A stretch of 64,000 nucleotides of DNA from Pseudoalteromonas rubra (GCF_000238295.3 NZ_AHCD03000043.1:124001-188000), one strand, 5' to 3'. Shown: positions 36,828-46,348, counted from the stretch's first letter. Notes: generated from the letters alone by a model not told the origin. Made by a program: numbers and translations.

Positions 36828-37193
36828 TTACAGCAGTTGTGCCAGGGCCGTATCGCCAAATCCAACCAGCTTGCTGTCTTTAAACAGTAAAGGGGTGCAT
36901 TCATCTTTTGTGACAACGCCATCTGAATGTTTACTGTTGGTTGCGAAATATAGTACCTGATAGACAGTCTCTCCTTTAGACACCATATCGGTGAAGTCAG
37001 GTGTACCAAGCTTGTTCAGTACACTTTGATATTCAGTACCCATTTTAAGTTGGCTGATCTTTTCGCGATTCTGTTTTTGCTCTTTTTTCCAGCCATAGTG
37101 GCTGCCGTTAATTTCACCATCCGTGACCGCGACCACACAGCCTGTCAGTACGGTTGAACTTAATAGCGCAGTGGCAAGTAGTAGTTTTTTCAT
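36828..37193 (-). CDS. DUF3192-like lipoprotein
   Basis: A 121-residue outer-membrane lipoprotein: signal peptide with lipobox LTGC (Cys 19), then a small domain with NREKISQLKMGTEYQSVLNK, GTPDFTD and a TKDECTPLLF motif near the C-terminus. This fits my memory of the DUF3192 family, related in fold to SmpA/OmlA-type BamE domains. The function is unknown. Monocistronic; convergent with the response regulator gene. Confidence 0.75.
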   Translation of the reverse strand: MKKLLLATALLSSTVLTGCVVAVTDGEINGSHYGWKKEQKQNREKISQLKMGTEYQSVLNKLGTPDFTDMVSKGETVYQVLYFATNSKHSDGVVTKDECTPLLFKDSKLVGFGDTALAQLL

Positions 37194-37567
37194 CTTTTAT
37201 ATCCCAGGCTTAGCCGTCTTTGTTTTCTTTGATGTGTATTTTGCAAAGAGTTTGCCAGTTTTTAAAATGTTTAAAAATCAAAGTGTTATGATGTTTGGTG
37301 AAATCGCTGTTTTTTTACAATACTAAGTTTTGTATAAATTCGCTAATAGTTAGTCAAAATAATAACTTGCGATGTCACGTTAGACGTCATTTCTATTCGA
37401 TGCGGGATATTGCTTCGGATGGCTATGCTTTGGACGCCGAGCCGAGGGCTGGCGAAACAAGGTTGTTGAGCGAAAACACCAGCGGTTCAATTCCACTTAA
37501 CGTCATTCTGCACAGCCATTGAAAGTCAATTACTAAAGCATGTTACTGGGTACCAAAAGTGACCCAC
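37194..37567. other. Intergenic stretch without a supported gene
   Basis: About 374 bases holding the promoter of the DUF3192-like gene at its left side. No operator or structured RNA was recognised. Confidence 0.4.
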
Positions 37568-38515
37568 TTACACCAGGCGATTACGCTCACTCCCTTGTAA
37601 AAAGCTGGTGATATTCGCGGCAATACCGTCAATCAGGCGGGTGATAGACTCCTGACTGGCCCAGGCGGTGTGTGGCGTCAGTAATAAGTTGTCGCCCTTG
37701 TATTGCACCAGCGGATTTGTCTCTGTTGCTGGCTCAACACTGAGTACATCAACGCCTGCACCGCCAAGCTGCTTCCTGGCCAACGCATCTGCCAGTGCCT
37801 GCTCATTGACAATCCCGCCACGCGCGGTATTCAATAAAATGGCGTGAGTCGGGAGCAAGGCCAGCGTACTGGCGTCAAATAAATCTCGGGTGGTGTCTGT
37901 TAAAGGGCAGTGGACTGAGACAATATCCGCGTTTTGCAGTGCTTCTTTAAAGGCAACGCGCGAGTCACGTATCACCTCTTGCCCCGGGCGCTCTGCGATA
38001 ATAACCTCGGCACCAAAGGCGGCGGCAACTTTTGCCACGGCCTGGCCAAGGTTACCATACCCGACTACCACAAAACGTTTGCCTGACAAATCGTGTATAG
38101 GGTAGTCCAGGCGACAAAATATATCGCTCTGTTGCCAGGCATCATTTGCACAGTCTTGTGCATATTGGTGAATATTGCTCATTAGATTGCCGAGCAGCGT
38201 GAAGGTATGAAGGACCACGGAGGGAGTGGAATAACCAGCGACATTGGTCACGGCGATATTGTGGCTGCGAGCGGCCTCCAGGTCGATATTATTAGTGCCG
38301 GTTGCGGCCACACAGATCAATTTGAGATCAGACAGCTTACTCAGGGTGTCGGCATTGAGGACGACTTTGTTCGTTACCACCACATCCGCGCCGTGAAGGC
38401 GTGATAGCAGCTGACTGGGTGAAGTGGTTTGATACTCGGTGACAGTGCCATGCTTTCTCAGAGGATCCAGGCTGACACCTGCCAATGTGGCGGCATCTAA
38501 AACAACAATATTCAT
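37568..38515 (-). CDS. D-2-hydroxyacid dehydrogenase (glycerate dehydrogenase-like)
   Basis: A 315-residue NAD(P)-dependent dehydrogenase. The Rossmann motif is VVGYGNLGQAVAK (about 150), the catalytic Arg lies in LNTARGGIVNE (about 231), the Glu in DVLSVEPATE and the catalytic His in LLTPHTAWAS (about 283). The set is that of HprA/glycerate and hydroxypyruvate reductases. It likely interconverts hydroxypyruvate and D-glycerate or a similar pair. It is divergent from zntR, and ATG at 38515 follows GGAAAATT. Confidence 0.9.
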   Translation of the reverse strand: MNIVVLDAATLAGVSLDPLRKHGTVTEYQTTSPSQLLSRLHGADVVVTNKVVLNADTLSKLSDLKLICVAATGTNNIDLEAARSHNIAVTNVAGYSTPSVVLHTFTLLGNLMSNIHQYAQDCANDAWQQSDIFCRLDYPIHDLSGKRFVVVGYGNLGQAVAKVAAAFGAEVIIAERPGQEVIRDSRVAFKEALQNADIVSVHCPLTDTTRDLFDASTLALLPTHAILLNTARGGIVNEQALADALARKQLGGAGVDVLSVEPATETNPLVQYKGDNLLLTPHTAWASQESITRLIDGIAANITSFLQGSERNRLV

Positions 38516-38583
38516 GTGGACAAATTTTCCTTACTAACAGATGGCGTGAGTGTATCATTTTTATGGTTAGTTTATCTTTGCAC

Positions 38584-38615
38584 TTGACCTTGAACTCAAC
38601 TCCAAGGTTTATACT
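38584..38615 (+). promoter_or_regulatory. ZntR-type MerR promoter with 20-bp spacer
   Basis: TTGACC at 38584-38589 and TATACT at 38610-38615 are separated by exactly 20 bases, the over-long spacer that MerR-family activators untwist. The spacer is a dyad centred between the elements (ACCTTG ... CAAGGT). The regulator gene starts 35 bases downstream, so the promoter serves an autoregulated operon. Confidence 0.85.
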
Positions 38616-38649
38616 CTAAGTAGATTCATAAAGGACGGCAAAACTGACG

Positions 38650-39063
38650 ATGTATAAGATTGGCCACATTGCAAAACAATTGAATGTGTCTACCGACACA
38701 CTGCGTTATTATGAACGCCAGGGTCTGCTGCAAGCGCGAACACGCAGCTCGGCGGGCTATCGGTTGTATGATGACAGCGCGGTTGAACAGATGCGCTTTA
38801 TCGTAAGAGCCAAAACCGTGGGCTTCAGTCTCAAAGATATTCAGGAGTTGCTGGCCATTAAAATTGATAAACATAATCACAGTTGTGAAGAGGTTAAGTC
38901 ACTCACTGTGCAAAAACTGGCACAAACCCGGCAAAGGATTGAAGAACTGCTGAAGTTTGAGCGCTCTTTGAGTGTGCTGGCCGAGCGGTGTTGTGGCGGT
39001 GAGGAAAGCGCTGATGATTGTTCTATTTTGACTGCGTTGGAGGATATAGATGGCTCTGCTTAG
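38650..39063 (+). CDS. zntR: Zn(II)-responsive MerR-family regulator
   Basis: A 137-residue activator. The N-terminal winged HTH (IGHIAKQLNVSTDTLRYYER) is followed by a dimerisation helix and the metal loop. Cys 79, Cys 114, Cys 115 and Cys 124 fall at the positions of the zinc ligands of E. coli ZntR, with CCGGEESADDC forming the metal-binding loop. It overlaps the downstream permease by 14 bases. It should activate its own operon on zinc (possibly Cd or Pb) excess. Confidence 0.92.
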   Translation: MYKIGHIAKQLNVSTDTLRYYERQGLLQARTRSSAGYRLYDDSAVEQMRFIVRAKTVGFSLKDIQELLAIKIDKHNHSCEEVKSLTVQKLAQTRQRIEELLKFERSLSVLAERCCGGEESADDCSILTALEDIDGSA

Positions 39064-40270
39064 TAATTTTTGGCAACTCTTTTTGGTTTCAGCACCCTGG
39101 CTGATGTTGGGCCTGTTACTTGCCGGGTTGCTAAATGTATTTATTCCCAAAGACTTTTTACAAAAACACTTAGGTAAGGAAGGGCTCTGGACCACCATAA
39201 AAGCTGCTTTGATTGGGGCACCCATGCCGCTGTGTTCTTGCGGTGTTATTCCGGCTGCGATTGGGCTCAGGCGTGCAGGCGGGTCAAAAAGTGCGACCAC
39301 GGCCTTTTTAGTGTCGACACCTGAAACCGGGGTGGATTCTATCTCTGTATCTTATGCGCTGCTTGGTCCATTTATGGCCGTGATACGGCCCATTGCGGCC
39401 GTCGCCAGTGCCATTACGGCCGGTGTACTGGTTGGCAAAGACGAGGGCAAAACGCCGCAAAGTAAGGCAAGCGACTCAGCGGGGGGCTGTTGTGGCAGCT
39501 CGGTAAAAAAAGTCCAGCCTGAAAAAAGCAGTTGCTGCGCCAGCGAGCACACTCCGGCTGCAACCCAGTCTGCAAGTTGTTGCGCTGGTCAAACTAAGAC
39601 TGAACCAGAGCATGACAAAGGCTGTTGTGATAGTGAGCCTTCACACAAAAAGGCAGAGCCTGTGGCTTCCTGCTGTGCGTCAACTGAGTCTAAGCCGGGG
39701 CTGTGGCAAAAATTGGCTTCTGCTGTGCAATTTAGCTGTAACAAATTACTCGCAGATACTATGCAATGGCTACTGATTGGTCTATTCTTTGCGGCTTTAG
39801 TGCAAACCTATGTTCCCGAAGCCTTTTTGGCTCAGTGGGGTAATGGGATCCTGGCCATGATAGTGGTTATTCTGGTCAGTATTCCGATGTACATTTGTGC
39901 CACAGCGTCTACGCCGATTGCAGCCGGGTTGCTACTGGCGGGCGTATCTCCGGGTGCTGTGCTGGTATTTATGCTGGCCGGGCCGGCCACCAATGTTGCC
40001 ACCATAGGGGTGGTTGCTAAAGAGCTGGGGCGTCGTGCGGTATTTGCTTATTTGGGGGCCGTCATCGGGGTCGCGATTGTATTCGGCTTTTTGACCGATT
40101 GGCTGGTCGCCCAGTTTGGCTTTACCGTTGCACCTATGATGGGGCATGACCATGAAGTTTTACCTGACTGGCTGACGTTGGCCAGTGGTGTGGTATTGGC
40201 TTTGTTAATGGTCAGGTTGATGCTGAAGGGGATTAAGCAACGCTTTGCGCCAACGCAGGTTTCGGCATAG
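39050..40270 (+). CDS. SO_0444-family Cu/Zn efflux permease
   Basis: A 406-residue inner-membrane permease (DUF318/YraQ-type). Two blocks of four to five helices each contain the family motif GAPMPLCSCGVIPAA (about residue 54) and the IPMYICATASTPIAAGLL counterpart (about 282). The cytosolic linker between them is short of hydrophobic residues and carries five Cys-Cys pairs (GCCG, SCCAS, SCCAG, GCCDS, SCCAS), a likely soft-metal binding region. Translationally coupled to zntR, so it probably expels Zn or Cu. Confidence 0.88.
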   Translation: MALLSNFWQLFLVSAPWLMLGLLLAGLLNVFIPKDFLQKHLGKEGLWTTIKAALIGAPMPLCSCGVIPAAIGLRRAGGSKSATTAFLVSTPETGVDSISVSYALLGPFMAVIRPIAAVASAITAGVLVGKDEGKTPQSKASDSAGGCCGSSVKKVQPEKSSCCASEHTPAATQSASCCAGQTKTEPEHDKGCCDSEPSHKKAEPVASCCASTESKPGLWQKLASAVQFSCNKLLADTMQWLLIGLFFAALVQTYVPEAFLAQWGNGILAMIVVILVSIPMYICATASTPIAAGLLLAGVSPGAVLVFMLAGPATNVATIGVVAKELGRRAVFAYLGAVIGVAIVFGFLTDWLVAQFGFTVAPMMGHDHEVLPDWLTLASGVVLALLMVRLMLKGIKQRFAPTQVSA

Positions 40271-40404
40271 CAAGTGTGCGCTTGCATTAGGCAGCGCGTC
40301 GTGTGGGCGCTTCTGGTCAGACTTGATATTCTTAGCTTCCGATCCGGGCACACGATAGAATAAGACGTTTTGATGACAACCACCAATAATAAAAGAGTAG
40401 TTTA

Positions 40405-41502
40405 GTGGATAAATACGCAGATATCAGACCTTACAATGACGATGAAGTCCCCGCAGCTTTGCAGCGCTTGCTGGACGATGATCAGTTTATTGATGTGATT
40501 GCGGAGCATAACTTGCCTAAATGGCTGGCAGGATGGGCGCTGATATCCCGGCCACTGGTACGTAGCCGGTTGAAGAAAAAGTGGCAGTCAGTCAACAATG
40601 TCGAGGCTGTTCAGGATGAGGTAGCCGGGTATCTGGCGATGCTGATTGAGCGCACCACCAGCAAGGTGACCTATTCAGGATTAGAACAGCTTGATGGCCA
40701 GGGGGCCTATCTGTTTATCTCTAATCACAGAGACATTGTCCTGGACCCGGCATTGGTTAATTGGGGTTTGCATCAGCAAAAAATGAAAACGGTGCGTATC
40801 GCCATTGGTGATAACCTGCTTCAGGTCCCTTACATTACTGAGTTAATGCGCCTAAACAAGAGTTTTATTGTTAAGCGCTCTGCCAAAGCGCCAAAAGAAA
40901 TGTTACGCGCTTTGTCCCAGCTGTCGGCCTATATTTATGATTCACTGACTGAGGGCAATTCAATCTGGATTGCACAAAAAGAAGGTCGTGCCAAAGATGG
41001 AGTCGACTTTACCGATCCGGCGTTGCTGAAGATGTTGCAACTACAAGGGCGCAAGCTAAAACTGCCGTTTGCCGAATATGTGCGCCAGCTTAAGATTGTA
41101 CCGGTATCGATTTCCTATCAGTACGAGCCATGTGCCGTATCAAAGGCCCGTGAGCTTTATCATAAACAGCAATTCGGGGAATATGTGAAAGCTGAAGGCG
41201 AAGATATTAACAGTATCATTGAAGGATTCAGCAGTGACAAAGGGCATGTGCATGTGGCATTTGGCACGCCCATAGATGATGAGTTTGAAACGCCGGAGCA
41301 ACTGGCTGAAATCATCGATCAGCAGATTGTCAGCAATTACTATCTGCATTCCAGTAATTACCTGGCTGCGGGCGACGAAAGTCAAAGCAGTGAACAGGAT
41401 AAAAACCATTTTACGGATGCGCTGGAGCAGGTGCCGGAAGAGTTACGCCAATTGGTGCTGTCAATTTACGCGCAGCCTGCCAAACGCAAATTGTCGCAGT
41501 AA
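40405..41502 (+). CDS. 1-acyl-sn-glycerol-3-phosphate acyltransferase-like protein
   Basis: A 365-residue PlsC-family enzyme. The HX4D motif is NHRDIVLD (about 109) and the substrate-binding block is EGRAKDG (about 194). It lacks an obvious N-terminal membrane helix and is longer than PlsC (245), so it may act on another acyl acceptor. The start is GTG at 40405 with AAAAGAG upstream. It is followed by an excellent terminator. Confidence 0.85.
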   Translation: MDKYADIRPYNDDEVPAALQRLLDDDQFIDVIAEHNLPKWLAGWALISRPLVRSRLKKKWQSVNNVEAVQDEVAGYLAMLIERTTSKVTYSGLEQLDGQGAYLFISNHRDIVLDPALVNWGLHQQKMKTVRIAIGDNLLQVPYITELMRLNKSFIVKRSAKAPKEMLRALSQLSAYIYDSLTEGNSIWIAQKEGRAKDGVDFTDPALLKMLQLQGRKLKLPFAEYVRQLKIVPVSISYQYEPCAVSKARELYHKQQFGEYVKAEGEDINSIIEGFSSDKGHVHVAFGTPIDDEFETPEQLAEIIDQQIVSNYYLHSSNYLAAGDESQSSEQDKNHFTDALEQVPEELRQLVLSIYAQPAKRKLSQ

Positions 41503-41525
41503 TATCACGATTTAGCGATTCAGTT

Positions 41526-41551
41526 AAAAACGCCTTTCGGGGCGTTTTTTT
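41526..41551 (+). terminator. Rho-independent terminator
   Basis: AAAAACGCC and GGCGTTTTT pair around a TTTCGG loop and a run of T follows. It ends the acyltransferase gene. Confidence 0.9.
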
Positions 41552-41694
41552 GTGTCTATTGAAAAGCACTTAGCAAAATTAATACCTCAGCTGGACATGA
41601 AAACCAAGTCGCTATCATGCTGGGTGGTTAGCACTGAGTAAGCTAGCGCTGAATTATTCGGAGTTTTTGTGCCTGATTAGACAATGAAGATGGG

Positions 41695-41880
41695 AAAGGT
41701 GTCCCCGGCAACGCGGATGCAGATGTCAGTCCTTGAACCCTAAGGTTCAAGGCGGAAAGCAACAGCCTACCGTAGGCTTCTCGGTACCTGCCGAGCCTGC
41801 GCAATAGTAAGCAAACTGCGTTCCTAAGAAAAAGTTATCGGCTCAGGGACATCATCCACTGTCCGACGTGCTAGGGAACG
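41695..41880 (-). ncRNA. ssrS: 6S RNA
   Basis: About 186 nt on the minus strand, matching 6S RNA landmarks as I remember them from E. coli: CCCTGAGCCGATA near the 5' end (complement of 41836-41848), a GCTCGG/CCGAGAAGCCT pair in the apical arm, and CCTTGAACC/GGTTCAAGG near the 3' end (41731-41752, perfect nine-pair stem). The ends GTTCCC and GGGGAC can close the molecule. A sigma70-like -10 (TATACT, complement of 41886-41891) lies just upstream of the predicted 5' end. 6S RNA binds RNA polymerase holoenzyme by mimicking an open promoter. Ends are accurate only to a few bases. Confidence 0.88.
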
Positions 41881-42100
41881 ATTTCAGTATATAAGACCCA
41901 GCCGCATCTAGAAACCTTTATCCGTAAATATCTGCAAAAAGTCGTTCGACTGGCTGCGATTTATGCACTTTTTGTTTGCCATCTGAGCAGGGCAAAAAAG
42001 TCTGCAGATTATTTATACACAAACAGACAAGTCGTTGCTGTTGCTATACTTCGGGTGGTAGCATTAACGAAGCAGACGAAAGCAAACGAGAACAATATCC

Positions 42101-42658
42101 ATGAGTGAATTTAGAGATTATCAGCAAGCGCAGCTACTGCTGGAACAACACGATATCTACATTGCCCCGGCTGAAGTGCACGGTACCATCAGCGGATTAC
42201 TTGCATGTGGCCTGAATATCGAAGAGCAGGAATACCTTGGGCTGCTGAGCGATGTCTTTAACGATGGTCAGAAGTTTGCCGCGCCATTGAAAGAATTTTT
42301 TGCTGAGCTGTATAAGCTGGTGGTTGCGCATTTTAATGATCCAGAGCACCACTTTGAACTGTATTTACCACTAGAAGAAAGCCTGAGCGATCAGGCCAAT
42401 GCATTGGTAGCCTGGGTGTCCGGGTTCTTGCTTGGCTTTGGCCTTAAGCAAAAAGACTATGGTAAGTTTTCGGCTGACGTAAAGGAAGTGATTGGTGACT
42501 TTAGCGAGATCACTAAATTAGATACTCATTTCGATGAAAGTGAAGAAGACAAACAGGCGCTGCATGAAGTGATTGAATACATTCGTGTATCGGCACTGCT
42601 ATGTTTTGCTGAGCTTGGTAAAGACGCCGCTTCATCGACCTCTAAAACAGTGCATTAA
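42101..42658 (+). CDS. ygfB: YgfB (UPF0149 family) protein
   Basis: A 185-residue, all-helical acidic protein of the UPF0149 family, with the family's GTISGLLACGL near the N-terminus and the WVSGFLLGFGL motif at about 105-115. It stands directly before pepP, two bases apart, as in E. coli and Shewanella. The biochemical role in this organism is not evident; the gene starts the ygfB-pepP-ubiH-ubiI unit. Confidence 0.92.
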   Translation: MSEFRDYQQAQLLLEQHDIYIAPAEVHGTISGLLACGLNIEEQEYLGLLSDVFNDGQKFAAPLKEFFAELYKLVVAHFNDPEHHFELYLPLEESLSDQANALVAWVSGFLLGFGLKQKDYGKFSADVKEVIGDFSEITKLDTHFDESEEDKQALHEVIEYIRVSALLCFAELGKDAASSTSKTVH

Positions 42659-42660
42659 TT

Positions 42661-43980
42661 ATGATGATAGCCAACCTGGAATTTTTAACGCGCCGCACTC
42701 AGTTGCTGGCGCAGATGGATAACAACGCCGTGGCGGTGATCCCCGCTGCCGTTGAGTTGACCCGCAGCCGCGATACTGAATATCCGTTTCGTCAGGACAG
42801 TGACTTTTTCTACCTGACCGGGTTCAAAGAACCGGACGCGGTTCTGGTGCTGAGCAAAGACAAAGACGGTGCAACACAACAGACCCTGTTTTGCCGTAAC
42901 AAAGACAAGCTGGCGGAGATTTGGCATGGTCGCCGAATGGGCCATGAAAAAGCCAAAACAGCGCTTGAGCTGGACCAGACTTTTCCATTGAGCGAGCTAG
43001 ATGACGAGTTACTGGGGTTGGTTAATGGTCGTAAGGCACTTTATTACGGTCAGGGCACATACACCGCGTTTGACGATAAAATCTGGACCCTGCTTGGCAC
43101 ATTACGCAGTGCACCTAAAAAAGGCTATCGGGCACCTGAGATCATCAAAGATGTACGCCCACTGCTACATGAAATGAGACTGTTTAAGTCAGACGCTGAA
43201 ATTGCCGTGATGCGCAAAGCGGGCGAGATCAGTGCACAGGCACACAAGCGTGCCATGCAATTTGCCAAACCCGGGGCCACCGAGTTCCAGCTGGAAGCAG
43301 AGATCCACCATCATTATGCAATGAATGGGGCACGGCACCCGGCCTATGGCACCATTGTGGGTTCAGGTAATAATGCCAATATTTTGCACTATACCGACAA
43401 CTGCGATGAATTAACCGACGGAGATTTGATCCTGATCGACTCCGGCTGTGAGCTTGAAGGATATGCTGCTGACATTACCCGTACTTTCCCGGTGAATGGC
43501 TGCTTTAGTGCACCACAAAAAGCGGTGTACGAATTGGTATTGGCCTCACAACAGGCCGCGTTTGAGCAGGTTAAACCGGGTGGCACTTTGGTTAAAGCCA
43601 ACGAAGCCGCCATGCGAGTGATGACTCAAGGGCTGATAGAATTAGGCATTCTGGCTGGTGAAGTGGACGAGTTACTCGAGAAGCAGGCTTGTAAGGCGTT
43701 CTACATGCATGGTCTTGGCCACTGGCTGGGATTGGACGTGCACGATGTTGGCGAATACAAACTGGATGAAGCAGACCGACCATTTGAACCTGGCATGGTA
43801 CTGACCATAGAACCAGGCCTGTACTTTGACGAAGATGCCGAAGTGCCGGAGCAGTTCAAAGGAATTGGGGTGCGAATTGAAGATGATTTGCTGGTCACCC
43901 CGGATGGTTTTGAAAATCTCACCGCAGCGGTGCCTAAAACCATTGCTGAGATAGAAGCTTTAATGCGTTCAGGCGAATAA
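42661..43980 (+). CDS. pepP: Xaa-Pro aminopeptidase
   Basis: A 439-residue metallopeptidase (creatinase/pita-bread fold) that removes N-terminal residues preceding Pro. The metal ligands are visible: Asp in IDSGCE, Asp in YAADITRTF, His in MHGLGHWLGLDVHD, Glu in LTIEPGLYF and Glu in GVRIEDDLL. Length agrees with E. coli PepP (441). It lies between ygfB and ubiH, with an AGGAG 19 bases after its stop for ubiH. Confidence 0.95.
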   Translation: MMIANLEFLTRRTQLLAQMDNNAVAVIPAAVELTRSRDTEYPFRQDSDFFYLTGFKEPDAVLVLSKDKDGATQQTLFCRNKDKLAEIWHGRRMGHEKAKTALELDQTFPLSELDDELLGLVNGRKALYYGQGTYTAFDDKIWTLLGTLRSAPKKGYRAPEIIKDVRPLLHEMRLFKSDAEIAVMRKAGEISAQAHKRAMQFAKPGATEFQLEAEIHHHYAMNGARHPAYGTIVGSGNNANILHYTDNCDELTDGDLILIDSGCELEGYAADITRTFPVNGCFSAPQKAVYELVLASQQAAFEQVKPGGTLVKANEAAMRVMTQGLIELGILAGEVDELLEKQACKAFYMHGLGHWLGLDVHDVGEYKLDEADRPFEPGMVLTIEPGLYFDEDAEVPEQFKGIGVRIEDDLLVTPDGFENLTAAVPKTIAEIEALMRSGE

Positions 43981-43999
43981 CGATAAGCAGGAGCAAGAC

Positions 44000-45172
44000 T
44001 TGCAACACTTTGATGTGTTAATCGTGGGGGGCGGCATGGCAGGTGCTACGGCCGCCGTCACGATAAAAAAACAGCAACCCGATAGCCGTATAGCGGTTAT
44101 TGAAGCCTTTCAACCTAAAACTGCACATCACCCCAGCTTTGACGACCGTAGCCTGGCATTGGCCGAGCAATCGGTGTCTTATTTGCGTGCTTTAGGCTTG
44201 TTTGATCCAAACTGGGATTTTGCCGAGCCTATCACTCAGGTACATGTGTCAGATCGGGGTCATTTTGGCAAAGCCACAATTACCCATGATGAGTTTGCCG
44301 TTGACGCGCTGGGCTATGTGGTTGAGGTCAACCCTTATGGTGCTTATCTGCATCAACAGCTCAGCAAGCTGGATATTGCACTGTATTGCCCTGCTAAGAT
44401 AGCTAAACTGACGCAGCAACAGGCGCAGGTTGAGGTGTTGTTAGACAGTGGCGAGAGTCTGTCGGGTAAGTTACTGGTTGTGGCCGATGGTGCGCAATCG
44501 CCGACTCGCAGCAAGCTGAATATTGGTTTTGACAGTGTCGCATACACACAAGGTGCCCTGATTGCTAACGTGCAGATCAGCGACAAGCATCAGGGTCAGG
44601 CGTTTGAGCGTTTCACAGAGCATGGTCCGATGGCACTGTTGCCCATGAGCAACAATCGTTACTCTCTGGTGTGGTGTATGCCCGAGCAGGCACTGGCGTC
44701 TTTACGCGAGTGCGAAGAATCTGAGTTTTTGGCTCGTTTGCAAGCGGCCTTTGGCTATCGTGCAGGGATGTTTGAACGGGTTGGCAGACGAACCAGTTAC
44801 CCGTTGGTACTGGGACGGGTAGAGCAGCTGGTGCATCACCGCTGCGTACTGATCGGGAACGCCGCACATGCCATTCACCCGATTGCCGGGCAAGGCTTTA
44901 ATCTGGGGCTGCGTGATATTCAGGCGCTTGCTGAACAACTGCAACAGACTGACCGACAGGAATGGGGCAGTCATGGCTTTACCCAAGACTATAAAATGGC
45001 GCGCGAGTCAGATATTCAACGTGTCATGACGCTGACCGATGCACTGGTCAGGCTGTTCTCTAATGATTCTCGTATGCTGGCATTGGGACGCAGTTGCGGC
45101 CTGTTGTCGATGAGCCTGTTCTCACAACTGAAAGCGCCACTGGCGCGACAACTCATGGGACGAACCCTGTAA
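44000..45172 (+). CDS. ubiH: FAD-dependent 2-polyprenyl-6-methoxyphenol 4-hydroxylase UbiH
   Basis: A 390-residue flavoprotein mono-oxygenase of ubiquinone biosynthesis. The N-terminal FAD motif is DVLIVGGGMAGATAA and the second one GNAAHAIHPIAGQG (about 292). The start is TTG at 44000 after GCAGGAGCAAGAC. It is adjacent to a second paralogous hydroxylase, nine bases downstream, as in E. coli ubiH-ubiI. The assignment of UbiH versus UbiI rests on gene order and general likeness. Confidence 0.92.
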   Translation: MQHFDVLIVGGGMAGATAAVTIKKQQPDSRIAVIEAFQPKTAHHPSFDDRSLALAEQSVSYLRALGLFDPNWDFAEPITQVHVSDRGHFGKATITHDEFAVDALGYVVEVNPYGAYLHQQLSKLDIALYCPAKIAKLTQQQAQVEVLLDSGESLSGKLLVVADGAQSPTRSKLNIGFDSVAYTQGALIANVQISDKHQGQAFERFTEHGPMALLPMSNNRYSLVWCMPEQALASLRECEESEFLARLQAAFGYRAGMFERVGRRTSYPLVLGRVEQLVHHRCVLIGNAAHAIHPIAGQGFNLGLRDIQALAEQLQQTDRQEWGSHGFTQDYKMARESDIQRVMTLTDALVRLFSNDSRMLALGRSCGLLSMSLFSQLKAPLARQLMGRTL

Positions 45173-45181
45173 GGAATAATC

Positions 45182-46348
45182 ATGCAACAAGTACAAGTGT
45201 GCATAGTCGGTGGTGGGTGTGTTGGTCTGGCGCTGGCGCTGGGCCTGGCAAAGCACAATGTCTCGGTAATGGTGCTGGATGCGGGTCCTGAGCCGCAGCC
45301 ACTCAATGATTCGTATGCCGCGCGGGTCAGTGCCATCAGTTTAGCCAGTCAGAGTCTGTTTGAATCCTTGGGTGTATGGGATGCCATCAAAGCACAGCGT
45401 GCCACGGCCTATCGTAAAATGTCAGTGTGTGATGCCGATAGCTTTGGCCGCATTCAGTTTAATGCACAGCAACTGGCTTTACCTGAACTGGGTCATATCA
45501 TTGAGAACGATGCAATTCGCTATGCTCTATACCAGGCTTTGCAGCAGCAAAGTCAGGCAAGTCTGATGTTTGGCAGCCGTTACCAATCTATTCACCAGAC
45601 CGACAGCGACGTGCTGATCACGCTGGAACTGGGGATGCCGGTAATGGCCAAACTGTTGGTTGCAGCAGATGGCGCAAACTCAAGTGTGCGTAGTCAGTTT
45701 AAGTTGCCGATCAGCTTCTGGGATTACGACCATCACGCCATTGTCGCGACCATCAAAACCGAGCAGCCTCACGATGCCACGGCGCGGCAAGTGTTCTTGC
45801 CGGACGGTCCACTGGCACTGCTGCCTTTATCTGACCCGCATACCCAGTCAATCGTCTGGTCAACTGCACCTGAACATGCCCGCGAATTAATGGCGATGGA
45901 CGAGCAAAGCTTTAACAAAGCATTGAGTGCGGCCAGTGACCTCCAGTGTGGCTTGTGTAGCGTTCAGGGTGAACGTGCGGTATTTCCGCTAACCATGCGC
46001 TACGCACAGCAATGGTTGACGGGTAAAGTGGTGTTAATGGGCGATGCCGCACATACCATCCACCCACTTGCCGGGTTGGGCATGAATCTGGGCCTTAAAG
46101 ATGCCGCGCATCTCATCAAAGCACTCAGCGAAGACAGTGAGGAGTTTGCCTCTCACCGTACGCTGCGTGAGTATGAGCGCAGCCGCAAACTGGACGCACA
46201 AAAGCACATTGCGATGATGCAGGGGTTAAAGGAGCTGTTCAGCGGCAGTCACCCACTGAAAAAGTTAGTCCGTGGTGTGGGTCTGAATGTGGTAGACAAC
46301 CTCGGCCCCATTAAAGACTTATTTGTACAGCAGGCCATCGGCGAATAG
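45182..46348 (+). CDS. ubiI: FAD-dependent 2-octaprenylphenol hydroxylase UbiI
   Basis: A 388-residue flavoprotein paralogous to UbiH (VCIVGGGCVGLALALGLAKH, then GDAAHTIHPLAGLGMNLGLK at about 290). It likely adds the C5 hydroxyl in ubiquinone biosynthesis (formerly VisC). It is the last gene of the unit; no terminator is evident, and a block of 79-bp repeats follows. Confidence 0.92.
   Translation: MQQVQVCIVGGGCVGLALALGLAKHNVSVMVLDAGPEPQPLNDSYAARVSAISLASQSLFESLGVWDAIKAQRATAYRKMSVCDADSFGRIQFNAQQLALPELGHIIENDAIRYALYQALQQQSQASLMFGSRYQSIHQTDSDVLITLELGMPVMAKLLVAADGANSSVRSQFKLPISFWDYDHHAIVATIKTEQPHDATARQVFLPDGPLALLPLSDPHTQSIVWSTAPEHARELMAMDEQSFNKALSAASDLQCGLCSVQGERAVFPLTMRYAQQWLTGKVVLMGDAAHTIHPLAGLGMNLGLKDAAHLIKALSEDSEEFASHRTLREYERSRKLDAQKHIAMMQGLKELFSGSHPLKKLVRGVGLNVVDNLGPIKDLFVQQAIGE

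Noticed and set aside
37440..37500. tRNA-like T-arm (GGTTCAATTCC) in the gap before the D-hydroxyacid dehydrogenase
   Set aside because: No acceptor stem, D-arm or anticodon arm can be placed around it.
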